Assembly: GCF_001428385.1 (NCBI RefSeq)
Contig: NZ_LMSK01000003.1
Location: 158,688 to 222,687 of the forward strand
Length of the DNA: 64,000 nucleotides
Source of the DNA: Rhodanobacter sp. Soil772
Lineage (GTDB): Bacteria > Pseudomonadota > Gammaproteobacteria > Xanthomonadales > Rhodanobacteraceae
Reading direction: 5' to 3'
Shown here: positions 46,124 to 57,349 of the stretch, piece by piece
Layout of the letters: each line of letters starts with the position of its first letter
Position numbering within the stretch: the stretch's first letter is position 1
Made by a program: the position numbers and the translations under genes
Notes under the pieces: model-generated
What the model was told of the DNA's origin: nothing
Seen by the model: only the letters and a program-made list of their open reading frames with translations
Databases searched by the model: none

Positions 46124-47815
46124 ATGGCAAGGCTGCGTCTGGCACTGGCCCAATACGATTTCCCGGTCGGTGCGGTGGCGGCGAATGCCGCCAAGGCCGG
46201 CGACCTGATCGCGCGGGCACGCACCGGCGGTGCCGCGCTGGTGGCGTTCCCCGAATTGACCCTCAGCGGCTACCCGCCGGAGGACCTGCTGCTGCGGCCG
46301 AGCTTCCTGGCCGCCTGCGACAGCGAGCTGGCCGCGCTGGCGGCGGCGACCAACGGCATCGCCGCCCTGGTCGGCCACCCGCACAGCGAGGGCGAAGTAT
46401 TCAACGCGGCCAGCCTGCTGCGCGATGGCAAGGTGGAGTGCACCGCGCACAAGCAGGCGCTGCCGAACTATGGCGTGTTCGACGACAAGCGCTATTTCCG
46501 CCCCGGCCACGCCTCGGTCACGAGCGTGATCGACGGGGTGAGCGTGGGGTTGCTGATCTGCGAGGATGTGTGGCAGCCGGAACCGGCGGCGCAGGCCGCG
46601 GCGGCCGGCGCGGAGCTGCTGGTGGTGATCAACGCCTCGCCGTGGGACGAGCGCAAGCAGGCCGAACGCGAAGCCATGCTGCAGGCGCGGGCGCGCGAAA
46701 CCGGTTGCGCGGTCGCCTATCTCAACCTGGTCGGCGGCCAGGACGAGGTGGTCTACGACGGCGGCTCGCTGCTGGTGAACGGCGACGGCTCGATCGCCGC
46801 GCGCGCGCCGGCCTTCGTCGATGCGCTGCTGTGGGCCGAGTTCGATCCGATCGCGCGCACCTTGTCGGCGGAAGACTGGCCGGTCGCTGCCGACGCTTCG
46901 CTGGAGGCGACGCTGTACGCGGCGCTGGTGCGCGGCACCCGCGACTACATCGACAAGAACGGCTTCGGCGGCGTGCTGCTGGGCCTGTCCGGCGGCATCG
47001 ACTCCGCGCTGACCCTGGCGCTGGCGGTCGACGCGTTGGGCGCGCAGCGGGTCACTGCGGTGATGATGCCCACCCGCTACACCTCGCAGCTGTCGCTGGA
47101 CGGCGCGCGCGCGCAGGCCGAGCAACTGGGCGTGGACTACCACGTGATCGACATCGAGCCGACCTACCAGTCGTTCATCGGGGCGCTGACTCCGGCGTTC
47201 GCCGGCAAGGGCGCCGACACCACCGAGGAAAACCTGCAGTCGCGCATTCGCGGCGCCATGCTGATGGCGCTGTCCAACAAGCATGGCCGGCTGTTGCTGG
47301 CGACCGGCAACAAGAGCGAGATGGCGGTCGGTTACGCCACCTTGTACGGCGACATGTGCGGCGCCTATGCGCCGCTGAAGGATGTCTACAAGACCGTGGT
47401 GTACCGGCTGTCGCGCTGGCGCAATAAGGCCGGGAATCGGGATTGGGGATTCGGGATTCGGCAGAGCACGCCCTCGCAAGACAGCGGTTTTTCCCCAATC
47501 CCCAATCCCCAATCCCCAATCCCGAACGAAGTGATCGAACGTCCGCCCTCGGCCGAACTGCGCGACAACCAGACCGACCAGGATTCGCTGCCGCCGTACG
47601 ACGAACTGGACGCGATCCTGGTCCGCTTCATCGAAGCCGAGCAGTCGCAGGCGGAGATCGTGGCGCAGGGTTTCCACGCCGACGTGGTGCGCCGGGTGGT
47701 GCGGCTGGTGCTGCTGAACGAGTTCAAGCGCCGGCAGTCGGCGCCGGGCCCGCGCGTGACCACCCGCGCCTTCGGCCGCGAACGGCGCTATCCGATTACC
47801 TCCGGCTGGAGGTGA
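46124..47815 (+). CDS. nadE: Glutamine-dependent NAD+ synthetase, carrying an in-frame repeat insertion
   Basis: NadE makes NAD+ from deamido-NAD+, ATP and ammonia released from glutamine by its own amidase domain. The N-terminal nitrilase-type domain has the Glu (FPELTLSGYPPEDLL), Lys (HKQALPNYGVFDDKR) and Cys (VGLLICEDVW) triad. The synthetase domain has the ATP-binding SGGIDSALTLALAVD and KSEMAVGYATLYGDM. At about residues 436-467 the sequence becomes NRDWGFGIRQ...SPIPNPQSPIPN, which is a translated GAATCCC-type inverted repeat in frame, just before the conserved RPPSAELRDNQTDQDSLPPY. The result is a 563-residue protein, longer than I would expect for close relatives. The host loop is likely flexible, so function is probably retained. 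Confidence 0.95.
   Translation: MARLRLALAQYDFPVGAVAANAAKAGDLIARARTGGAALVAFPELTLSGYPPEDLLLRPSFLAACDSELAALAAATNGIAALVGHPHSEGEVFNAASLLRDGKVECTAHKQALPNYGVFDDKRYFRPGHASVTSVIDGVSVGLLICEDVWQPEPAAQAAAAGAELLVVINASPWDERKQAEREAMLQARARETGCAVAYLNLVGGQDEVVYDGGSLLVNGDGSIAARAPAFVDALLWAEFDPIARTLSAEDWPVAADASLEATLYAALVRGTRDYIDKNGFGGVLLGLSGGIDSALTLALAVDALGAQRVTAVMMPTRYTSQLSLDGARAQAEQLGVDYHVIDIEPTYQSFIGALTPAFAGKGADTTEENLQSRIRGAMLMALSNKHGRLLLATGNKSEMAVGYATLYGDMCGAYAPLKDVYKTVVYRLSRWRNKAGNRDWGFGIRQSTPSQDSGFSPIPNPQSPIPNEVIERPPSAELRDNQTDQDSLPPYDELDAILVRFIEAEQSQAEIVAQGFHADVVRRVVRLVLLNEFKRRQSAPGPRVTTRAFGRERRYPITSGWR
47431..47524. repeat. GGGATTC/GAATCCC inverted heptamer repeat inside nadE
   Basis: The left arm (47431-47461) is built of GGGATTsGGGATTC-type heptamers, and the right arm (47492-47524) of CCCCAAT units. 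They are inverted around a loop of about 30 bases. It is wholly within the nadE reading frame and leaves it open. Confidence 0.9.
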
Positions 47816-47816
47816 C

Positions 47817-47899
47817 GGGATTTGGGATTGGGGATTCGTAAGAGCGGCAGCGCGGGATCCGGCTTTTCCGAATCCCAAATCCCAAATCCCGAATCCCGG
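47817..47899. repeat. GGGATTC/GAATCCC inverted heptamer repeat between nadE and bamD
   Basis: The left arm (47817-47838, GGGATTTGGGATTGGGGATT) begins two bases after the nadE stop. The right arm (47868-47899) consists of CCCAAAT and CCCGAAT units. It fills most of the gap between the convergent nadE and bamD genes and may act as a shared 3'-end structure. A second copy lies inside nadE only about 290 bases away. Confidence 0.9.
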
Positions 47900-47921
47900 A
47901 GAGGCGCTTACGCGCCCCGCC

Positions 47922-48755
47922 TCAGTGATGCCCCGAGAACGGCACCAGCTTGCGCAGCGTGGAGGGCGCACGCGGCCACTTGACGTCGGTCAGGTACGGG
48001 TGGTTCGGGTAGTTCAGCGCCAGCACCTGGCGGCTCTGGTCGGCCAGGTTCTTCTGGTCCAGCGCCAGGTAGCTGCGGGTGAGGATGGCCAGCGCGTCGC
48101 CGGCCTGCGGGGCCTGCTGGTAGTGCTCGATCACGTACTGCGCGCGATCGGCAGCGGCGATGTAGGCCTTGTTGCGCAGGTAGAACTCGGCCACGTTGAT
48201 CTCGTACTGGGCCAGGATGTTGCGCAGGTAGATCATGCGCTGGCGCGCGTCGGCGGTGTAGGCACTGTCCGGGAAGCGCCGCGACAGCTCGGAGAAGTCG
48301 TCGAACGACTGCAGGTTGTAGCCCTGGTCGCGCCGCGCCTGCGAGCCTTCGCGGTTGATATAGCGCTCGATCACGCCGCTGGTGCGATCAAAATTGATCA
48401 GGCCGCGCAGGTAATAGGCATAATCGACATGCTTGTTGGTCGGATACGTCTTGATGAAGCGGTTCACGGTCGACAAGGCATCATCCGGCTGGTTGTCCTT
48501 GTACTGCGCGTAGGTCAGTTCGAGTTGGGCCTGCTCGTTGTATTCGCCCGACGGGAAGCGCGCGATCAGGCGCTGGTAGGCCTTGGCGGCGGCGGCGTAG
48601 TCGGCGTTTTGCAGCGAGGCGTGCGCGTTGTCGTACAGCGCGACCAGCGGCATCGTGTCGATGGAGTCGCGTTTCGACTTGAACATCGAACATGCGCTCA
48701 TCGACACGACGAGCGCGAGCACCACAAGCACTTTCAGAACGGGCAATTTGGACAT
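47922..48755 (-). CDS. bamD: BamD, outer-membrane assembly lipoprotein
   Basis: BamD is the essential TPR lipoprotein of the BAM complex that folds outer-membrane proteins. The chosen ATG gives a lipoprotein signal (LKVLVVLALVVSMSAC, lipidated Cys near residue 22) and 277 residues; longer in-frame starts at 48788 and 48842 would bury the signal. TPR-type repeats follow: YDNAHASLQNADYAAAAKAY, QLELTYAQYKDNQPDDALST, and the conserved YLRGLINFDR. It is divergent from rluD, the usual bamD-rluD arrangement. Confidence 0.94.
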   Translation of the reverse strand: MSKLPVLKVLVVLALVVSMSACSMFKSKRDSIDTMPLVALYDNAHASLQNADYAAAAKAYQRLIARFPSGEYNEQAQLELTYAQYKDNQPDDALSTVNRFIKTYPTNKHVDYAYYLRGLINFDRTSGVIERYINREGSQARRDQGYNLQSFDDFSELSRRFPDSAYTADARQRMIYLRNILAQYEINVAEFYLRNKAYIAAADRAQYVIEHYQQAPQAGDALAILTRSYLALDQKNLADQSRQVLALNYPNHPYLTDVKWPRAPSTLRKLVPFSGHH

Positions 48756-48859
48756 CGGCAGCTTGGGCGAGTCGATTGTTGGGCGCATAAGGAAAGAATT
48801 CAGATGTTTGAGCGAAAAGGCATGATAGCCGAAACCGGCCACAGCCCGTGGAGGCCGGC

Positions 48860-49834
48860 ATGACCACGATCCGGCACGAAGCGGAGGTACCGCGGGGCGC
48901 GGCGGGACGCAGGTTCGACCAGGCTCTGGCCGAGATGTTCCCCGATTATTCGCGTTCGCGGCTCAGCGGCTGGATCAAGTCCGGCGCGGTGACCCTGGAC
49001 GGCGAGCAGGCGCCGCCGCGGCAGCTGCTGCGGGGCGGCGAGCAGGTATGCCTGCAGGTCGAGCTGGAAAACGAGGTGTCCAGCGCGCCGGAGGACATCG
49101 CGTTGACCATCGTGCACGAGGACGCGCACCTGCTGGTATTGGACAAGCCGGCCGGGCTGGTGGTCCACCCCGGCGCCGGCAATCCGGCCGGCACCCTGCT
49201 GAATGCGCTGCTGCACCACGACCCGAAACTGGCCGAACTGCCACGGGCCGGCATCGTGCACCGGCTGGACAAGGACACTTCCGGCCTGATGGTGGTGGCG
49301 CGGACGCTGCCGACGTACACCGCGCTGGTCGACCTGCTGTCGCGCCACGAGGTGGAACGCCAGTACGAGGCGGTGGTGCTCGGCACGATGGTGGCCGGCG
49401 GTACGGTGGATGCGCCGATCGGCCGCAGCATGGGCGACCGCCTGCGCCAGGCGGTGCGCGATGAGGAAGACGGCAAGCGCGCGGTGACCCATTACCGCCT
49501 GCGCGAGCGTTTCCGGGCGCACAGCCTGCTGCAGTGCCAGCTGGAGACCGGCCGTACCCACCAGATCCGCGTGCACCTGGCGCATACCGGCCATCCGCTG
49601 GTCGGCGACCCGCTGTACGGCGGCGGCCTGAAGCTGCCGAAGGGCGCCTCGGCGGAGTTGGTTGCCGTGCTGCGCGGTTTCCGCCGGCAGGCGCTGCATG
49701 CCGAGAAGCTGTCGTTCATCCATCCGGCCACCGGCGAGGCGCTGTCGTTCGGCGTCGAGCGGCCGGCCGATCAACTGGCGCTGATCGAGGCGCTGCGGGC
49801 GGACCTGGCCGAGCACGGCTCGGACCACTACTGA
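48860..49834 (+). CDS. rluD: RluD, 23S rRNA pseudouridine synthase
   Basis: RluD modifies uridines in helix 69 of 23S rRNA. The 324-residue protein has an N-terminal S4 RNA-binding domain ([20 protein letters not shown]) and the RluA-type catalytic domain with the catalytic Asp in [14 protein letters not shown] and the C-terminal [20 protein letters not shown]. The ATG at 48860 has GGAGG correctly spaced; a GTG four codons upstream is less likely. Divergent from bamD and followed by pgeF, as is common in gammaproteobacteria. Assigned to RluD rather than RluA/RluC by neighbourhood and length. Confidence 0.94.
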   Translation: MTTIRHEAEVPRGAAGRRFDQALAEMFPDYSRSRLSGWIKSGAVTLDGEQAPPRQLLRGGEQVCLQVELENEVSSAPEDIALTIVHEDAHLLVLDKPAGLVVHPGAGNPAGTLLNALLHHDPKLAELPRAGIVHRLDKDTSGLMVVARTLPTYTALVDLLSRHEVERQYEAVVLGTMVAGGTVDAPIGRSMGDRLRQAVRDEEDGKRAVTHYRLRERFRAHSLLQCQLETGRTHQIRVHLAHTGHPLVGDPLYGGGLKLPKGASAELVAVLRGFRRQALHAEKLSFIHPATGEALSFGVERPADQLALIEALRADLAEHGSDHY

Positions 49835-49874
49835 CGGCAAGCGCAGGGAGCGCCGCCGATGCATGTGCGATGCT

Positions 49875-49901
49875 TCCCGAATCCCGAATCCCGAATCCCG
49901 A
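49875..49901. repeat. GAATCCC heptamer array immediately upstream of pgeF (single arm)
   Basis: Three to four GAATCCC/TCCCGAA units in tandem end five bases before the pgeF start. No inverted partner arm is seen between rluD and this array. The array occupies the ribosome-binding region; the remaining GAGAAA is the only Shine-Dalgarno candidate. Confidence 0.85.
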
Positions 49902-49905
49902 GAAA

Positions 49906-50655
49906 ATGACCGATACCTGGATCTTCCCCGACTGGCCGGCCCCGTCACGGGTCCATGCGACGATCACCACTCGCCTGGGGCCGGGCATCTCGGCGCCACC
50001 GTTCGATCGTTTCAACCTCGGCCTGCGCAACGGCGATTCGATCGACGCGGCCCTGTCCAACCGCAGCGCGCTGCAGCAGGCGCTGCGTCTGCCGTCCACG
50101 CCGCGCTGGCTGCGCCAGGTGCATGGCGTCAACGTGGCCGAGCTGGGGCCGCTGCCCAGTGCCGACGAGCCGCAGGCGGATGCGGCGGTGTCGCACATTC
50201 CCGGCACGGTGCTTTCGATCCTCACCGCCGACTGCCTGCCGGTGCTGTTCTGTGCCGACGACGGCAGCGAGATCGGCGCGGCGCATGCCGGCTGGCGCGG
50301 CCTGGCCGGCGGCGTGCTGGAAGCCACCTTGAGCCAGCTGCAGACACCCCCGCCGCGCTTGCTGGCATGGCTGGGACCGTGCATCGGCGCGGCCTCGTAC
50401 GAGGTGGGCGAGGAGGTGCACAGCGCCTTCGTGGCGTCCGATGCCGGCGCCGCGGGCTGCTTCGCGGCGACCCGGGCCGGGCACTGGTTGTGCGACCTGG
50501 CCACGCTGGCGCGGCGCCGCCTGCAGGCGGCCGGCGTGCGGCGCATCCATGGTGGCGGCTTCGATACGCTGGCCGACGCGCGTTTCTACTCCTATCGCCG
50601 CGACGGCGCCCGCAGCGGCCGTTTCGCCAGCCTGATCTGGCTGGCCGACAGCTGA
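49906..50655 (+). CDS. pgeF: PgeF/YfiH family protein (peptidoglycan editing factor, multicopper-oxidase-like fold)
   Basis: The 249-residue protein matches the YfiH/DUF152 family, which has been linked to removal of wrongly incorporated serine from peptidoglycan precursors and to laccase-like or purine-nucleoside activities. Metal-site residues are visible: the Cys in [10 protein letters not shown], the His in [13 protein letters not shown] and another His in [14 protein letters not shown]. It ends with the conserved [20 protein letters not shown]. The start used directly follows the GAATCCC array; translation from the ATG at 49869 would add a repeat-encoded leader. It lies between rluD and clpB as in related genomes. 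Confidence 0.9.
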   Translation: MTDTWIFPDWPAPSRVHATITTRLGPGISAPPFDRFNLGLRNGDSIDAALSNRSALQQALRLPSTPRWLRQVHGVNVAELGPLPSADEPQADAAVSHIPGTVLSILTADCLPVLFCADDGSEIGAAHAGWRGLAGGVLEATLSQLQTPPPRLLAWLGPCIGAASYEVGEEVHSAFVASDAGAAGCFAATRAGHWLCDLATLARRRLQAAGVRRIHGGGFDTLADARFYSYRRDGARSGRFASLIWLADS

Positions 50656-50695
50656 CGCCACCGCGGTCTTGACGCGCCGTCGTCATGCCGCGTTG

Positions 50696-50723
50696 CTTGA
50701 ATCGCCCTCCGTTGTCCGCATTT
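50696..50723 (+). promoter_or_regulatory. Sigma-32-like heat-shock promoter of clpB
   Basis: CTTGAA (50696-50701) and CCGCATTT (50716-50723) are separated by 14 bases. They match the RpoH -35 (CTTGAA) exactly and the -10 (CCCCATnT) closely. The site lies 60 bases upstream of the clpB start. No other promoter of this type was noticed in the window. Confidence 0.7.
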
Positions 50724-50782
50724 CACCGGGCAGTGGCGGAGCTGTCCGCCGAAACCTTTCACCTCGTGCGGGGGATCATTCG

Positions 50783-53380
<2,598 letters not shown>

Positions 53381-53569
53381 AGCGGACCGATGATCGGGGC
53401 AACGTAGAGCTGCCCCACGGCCTGCGAAGAGACAAGGGGGCGCCGTGTCCACCACGCCGTGCGGCGCCGGAGCCCACCCCCGGTTCGCTGCACGGTTCCG
53501 CTGCAGGCGGTCAGTCGAGGACGAGGGTGCCGCCGGTGCTCACCAGAACTCCTGCAAAGAAAAGCCCTG

Positions 53570-53596
53570 GTCCGGCCGGGGCTTTTCTCCTTCCTG
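53570..53596. terminator. Bidirectional intrinsic terminator between clpB and the TonB receptor
   Basis: AAAAGCCC (53570-53577) pairs with GGGCTTTT (53589-53596), with loop TGGTCCGGCCG. A and T flanks allow use from either side, ending clpB (plus) and the convergent receptor gene (minus). Confidence 0.85.
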
Positions 53597-53606
53597 TCGC
53601 GGGGGC

Positions 53607-55979
53607 CTACCAGCGATACGCCACCTTGCCGTAGACGTAGGCGCCGTTGAAACCGAACGGCGACGTCGAGCTGTACGGCAGAATGCCCGAGGTGCTGTTC
53701 GCGGCGATCACCTTGTCCGGGTATTCGTTGAACACGTTGTCCGCGCCCAGGGTGAAGGTCCAGTTGTCCAGCGTGTAGTCCGTCGCCAGGTCGAGCACCC
53801 ATTTCGCGGCGAAGGTCTGGTCGTTGGCCGGGTTGGTGTTCAGCACGGTGAACTTGCCGTAGCGCGACAGCGTCGAGCGCAGGCCCCAGTGGCCGAGCGT
53901 CCAGTTGCCGCCGAGGGCGAGCTTGTCGCGCGGTGCGCCGATCGTGATGCGGCCGGTCTCCACGCGGCCGATGCGCTGCAGGTTGAGCCCGTTCTGCGCC
54001 AGGATCGCCGGGTTCGGGCGGGTGTTGAGGATGGTGGTCTTGTTGTAGTTGTAGCCCAGCGTGAGGTCGAGCCCGCCGCCGGCCAGCTCGGTGCGCCAGC
54101 TGCCCACGATGTCGACACCGCGGGTGCGCGTGTCCACCGCGTTGGTGAAATAGCGGCCGCCGGTGACACCGGGGAAGCCATGCGCGGTGAGGTAATTGGT
54201 GACTGCGGTGCCGGTGAGGTTCTCCGACAGCACGATGCGGTCGCCGATGCGGATCTGGTAGGCGTCGACGGTCAGCGCGGTGCTGTCGGTGGGCTGCAGC
54301 ACCAGGCCGAGGCTGTAGTTGACCGACTTTTCCGCCTTCAGCGGCTCGGCGCCGAACGCCCGCCCGACCGGGCTGTTCACCGGGAACGTGCGCACCTCGT
54401 ACGGCACGCTGCTGATGAACACGGTCGAGGTGGTGGAGTAGTCCTGCTGGGCCAGCGACGGGGCGCGGAAGCCGTTCGACGCGGTGGCGCGCAGCGCGAC
54501 CTTGTCGGTGAACGCATAGCGTGCCGACAGCTTGCCCGAGGTGGTGTTGCCGAAGTCGCTGTACTTCTCGTGGCGCACCGCCACCGAGCCGCTCAGCTTC
54601 TGGGTGACGTCCGCGTCCAGTTCGCCATATACCGACTGGCTGTGGCGGCTGTTCGCGCCGGCGTCGGATGGACGGAAGCCGGGGAACACCTGCGAGCCGC
54701 CGCCGAAATAGGAAGTGGGATCGCCGGCGTCGATGGCGTAATTCTCGCGCCGGTATTCCCCGCCGAACGCCAGGGTCAGCGGGCTGGCCAGGCCGTTCAC
54801 GTCGAAGTCGCGCGAGAAATCCGCGTTGAGCAGCTTCTCGGTGTTGTTCAACCTGCCGGCGTAGAAGTGGGTGGGGCTGGTCGGGCCGAGCTGGGTGTTG
54901 AGGCTGTGGTTGACGTCGAACTGCAGGCTGTTCTTGCCGTAGTTGCCGCTGAGATCCCAGTGCCAGTAGTTCGCGGTGGTGCCGCGGATGCCGGCGACGA
55001 AGGCGCGGTCCTTCGATGCCGTGGCGATCAGCGGCAGGAAGCCGTCCGGGTAGATCGCCTGGATATTGCGGCTGTCCAGGCCAGGGCGGTAGAAGCCGGC
55101 AGACTCCGCGTTGCGGTTGTTGGCGTTCGCGAATGCATAGACGTTGACGTTCGACGACAGGTCGTACTGGCTGTTGAGGAACACCGACTGGTGGGTGACC
55201 TCGGGGTCGCCGAAGCGCTGGTTGACGCGGGCATAGCTGGGGTCGGCCGGATTGCGCAGGTCCGGCCCGGCGCGGTCGGTGTAGCCGTCCTTGCCTACGG
55301 CGGCGGCCACGCGCAGCCAGCCGTCTTGGCCGAGGTGGAAGCCGATGTCGCCGCTGCCTTCGCGCTGCAGGCCGTCGCCGGCGCTGTACTGGCCCACGCT
55401 GGCGGCCACGCTGCCGCCGTCGGCGCCATCCTTCAGCACGATGTTGATCACGCCGGCGATCGCGTCGGAACCGTACTGCGCGGCGGCACCGTCGCGCAGC
55501 ACCTCGATGCGCTTGACCGCGGTGATCGGGATCGCGTTGAGGTCCACCGGCGAGGAGCCGCGGCCCTGGGTGCCGTTGAGGTTGACGATGGCGCCGGTGT
55601 GGCGGCGCTTGCCGTTCACCAGCACCAGCACCTGGTCGGGCGACAGGCCGCGCAGCTGCGCCGGGCGCGAGCCGTCGGTGCCGTCGGTGAGCGACGGGCG
55701 CGGGAAGTTCAGCGAGGGCAGCAGCCGCGACAGCGCCGTGGCCAGCTCGGTGGTGCCGGTGCTCTGCAGGTCGGCGGGGTTCAATACGTCGATCGGCGCC
55801 AGCGACTCGCCGGCAGTGCGGTTGGATACGCGCGTGCCGGTGACCACCACGGAATCGAGGTTCTTGGCCTTGGCCGGGGTGGGCTGGCTGGCGTCCTGCG
55901 CGGCGACATTGCCGGCCAGGGCCAGCAGCACCGCAGCGGGAAGCCATGCCGAAACGATCGGGTTGGAACGTTTGCTCAT
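53607..55979 (-). CDS. TonB-dependent outer-membrane receptor, possibly methionine-responsive
   Basis: The 790-residue protein has a signal peptide (AWLPAAVLLALAGNVAAQ), a TonB-box-like segment (LDSVVVTGTRVSNR), a plug (about residues 45-175) with QVLVLVNGKRRHTGAIVNLN and VLRDGAAAQYGSDAIAGVIN, and a beta barrel ending FNGAYVYGKVAYRW, whose terminal aromatic residue is Trp. The plug is of the class annotated as a generic TonB receptor; the ligand is not known. The gene stands alone. Tandem AGACGTCT-like boxes 74-105 bases upstream suggest control by a methionine/SAM-type repressor and hence a ligand connected with methionine, sulfur or cobalamin. That link is inference. Ribosome site GGAGAG. 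Confidence 0.91.
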   Translation of the reverse strand: MSKRSNPIVSAWLPAAVLLALAGNVAAQDASQPTPAKAKNLDSVVVTGTRVSNRTAGESLAPIDVLNPADLQSTGTTELATALSRLLPSLNFPRPSLTDGTDGSRPAQLRGLSPDQVLVLVNGKRRHTGAIVNLNGTQGRGSSPVDLNAIPITAVKRIEVLRDGAAAQYGSDAIAGVINIVLKDGADGGSVAASVGQYSAGDGLQREGSGDIGFHLGQDGWLRVAAAVGKDGYTDRAGPDLRNPADPSYARVNQRFGDPEVTHQSVFLNSQYDLSSNVNVYAFANANNRNAESAGFYRPGLDSRNIQAIYPDGFLPLIATASKDRAFVAGIRGTTANYWHWDLSGNYGKNSLQFDVNHSLNTQLGPTSPTHFYAGRLNNTEKLLNADFSRDFDVNGLASPLTLAFGGEYRRENYAIDAGDPTSYFGGGSQVFPGFRPSDAGANSRHSQSVYGELDADVTQKLSGSVAVRHEKYSDFGNTTSGKLSARYAFTDKVALRATASNGFRAPSLAQQDYSTTSTVFISSVPYEVRTFPVNSPVGRAFGAEPLKAEKSVNYSLGLVLQPTDSTALTVDAYQIRIGDRIVLSENLTGTAVTNYLTAHGFPGVTGGRYFTNAVDTRTRGVDIVGSWRTELAGGGLDLTLGYNYNKTTILNTRPNPAILAQNGLNLQRIGRVETGRITIGAPRDKLALGGNWTLGHWGLRSTLSRYGKFTVLNTNPANDQTFAAKWVLDLATDYTLDNWTFTLGADNVFNEYPDKVIAANSTSGILPYSSTSPFGFNGAYVYGKVAYRW

Positions 55980-56052
55980 GGAAACTCTCCAGGTTCATGG
56001 GTTGCTGCGGCGCAGCAACTGCAGACTAGTGATGTACCATTGCTTCGTCAAT

Positions 56053-56084
56053 AGACGTATAGACGTCTATCAGTCTAGATGTCC
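56053..56084. promoter_or_regulatory. Tandem met-box-like 8-mers upstream of the TonB receptor
   Basis: Four consecutive 8-mers read AGACGTAT, AGACGTCT, ATCAGTCT, AGATGTCC. The second is the exact MetJ met-box consensus of enterobacteria, and the others match at 7, 5 and 6 of 8 positions. The centre forms a perfect 12-bp palindrome ATAGACGTCTAT (56059-56070). MetJ binds two or more adjacent boxes cooperatively. Whether this organism has MetJ or another methionine-cycle regulator with a similar site is unknown. The rest of 55980-56263 shows no gene. Confidence 0.55.
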
Positions 56085-56263
56085 AAACAGTATTTGTTGA
56101 TTGCGCATGAGGCTGGCAGTCTGGACCGTGTCCGCCCCCGGTTTGCAGGCTACTGCTGCGGGGCGATCATCGCCAGACAACGCCTGGTACGTTGAAATCC
56201 GTCCGCGTACCCCGATAATGGCGTGTTGCCGGCCCCACGTTGGTCGGCGTGCCCGGAGTTTCC

Positions 56264-56554
56264 ATGCCCATCTACGAATTCGAATGCGGCAGTTGCGGTC
56301 ATCGCTTCGACCGCCTGCAGAAGTTGTCCGATACCGATCCCACCGTTTGCCCCGCCTGCGATGCGCCGCACCTGCGGCGGATGGTCAGCGCGCCGTCGTT
56401 CCGGCTTGCCGGCAACGGCTGGTACGAAACCGATTTCAAGAAGAACGGCGAGAAGAAGCACAACCTGGCCGATGGCGGCGGTGCCGACGCCAAGCCCGCC
56501 GCAAGCGTGCCGACAGCGCCGGCGCCCACGGCCAAGCCGGCCAGCGGCGACTGA
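56264..56554 (+). CDS. FmdB-family zinc-ribbon protein
   Basis: The 96-residue protein starts MPIYEFECGSCGHRFDRLQK and has two Cys pairs (CGSCG and CPAC) forming a zinc ribbon in the first 40 residues, followed by RRMVSAPSFRLAGNGWYETD, typical of the FmdB putative regulatory family. The C-terminus is low-complexity, rich in Ala, Pro and Lys. The start was set at the family-standard MPIYEF. Members are often found upstream of aspS, as here, but their function is not established. Confidence 0.9.
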   Translation: MPIYEFECGSCGHRFDRLQKLSDTDPTVCPACDAPHLRRMVSAPSFRLAGNGWYETDFKKNGEKKHNLADGGGADAKPAASVPTAPAPTAKPASGD

Positions 56555-56645
56555 CCCTCGGCGCAAGCCGCCGCACGGGCGATGTTCAAGCGGGGTTTGG
56601 TCTTTCTGCGATAGCGTTGACGGCAACTTCCCGGGGGACAGGTAC

Positions 56646-57239
56646 ATGCATCTTTCATCCAGACTTCTGCTCGGCATCGCGGCGACCCTGCTTGGCGTGC
56701 TGTCGTTGCCGACGGCATCCCATGCCCAGTCCCGGCAGGGCGATGCGTCGATCCGCTGCGAAAGCATCAACGGCAAGTTCAACCGCTGCGCCGTGCCGTG
56801 GCGCGACGCCCGGCTGGTCCGGCAGGAATCGAAGGGCGCCTGCATCCGCGAGGAGAGCTGGGGCGTGGACCGCCAGGGCCTGTGGGTCGATCGCGGCTGT
56901 CGCGGGCTGTTCGCGGCCTCGTCCGGCCGCGGTGACTATCGCGACGAACGCACGGGCTACGGCGATGACAGCCGCTACGGCGATCGCGACGATGGCAATC
57001 GCCGTGGCGGCTGGCAACCGGGCCCGGGCTGGGATCGACAGATCCGCCTGCAGTGCGACAGCAACAAGAAGCGCTACCAGATGTGCCAGGTCGACGTCGG
57101 TCGCCGTGGGCGCGTGCGGCTGGTGCGGCAGATGTCCGATGCCCGTTGCAGCGAGGGCTACAGCTGGGGCTGGAACCGTGCCGGCGTGTGGGTGAACCAC
57201 GGCTGCCGCGGCCAGTTCGTGGTCGATCGCCGCTGGTGA
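56646..57239 (+). CDS. Secreted DUF3011 protein with two repeats
   Basis: The 197-residue product has a signal peptide (LLLGIAATLLGVLSLPTASHAQ) and two copies of a Cys-containing DUF3011-like unit: SIRCESINGKFNRCAVPW... ending GLWVDRGCRGLFA, and RLQCDSNKKRYQMCQVDV... ending GVWVNHGCRGQFV. A charged Gly/Asp/Arg linker (about residues 95-130) joins them. Each unit has four conserved Cys that could form disulfides in the periplasm. Function unknown. It lies between the zinc-ribbon gene and aspS. Confidence 0.85.
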   Translation: MHLSSRLLLGIAATLLGVLSLPTASHAQSRQGDASIRCESINGKFNRCAVPWRDARLVRQESKGACIREESWGVDRQGLWVDRGCRGLFAASSGRGDYRDERTGYGDDSRYGDRDDGNRRGGWQPGPGWDRQIRLQCDSNKKRYQMCQVDVGRRGRVRLVRQMSDARCSEGYSWGWNRAGVWVNHGCRGQFVVDRRW

Positions 57240-57349
57240 GCGGTTCCGGGCCGGTCGGCCCGGAGCCCTGCCTGCCGCGGCGGTGGTAACATTCCGGGTC
57301 TTTTCCATCTGTTTCGGCCGCCCTGCGGCCTGCCCGGAGTTTCAAGCGC

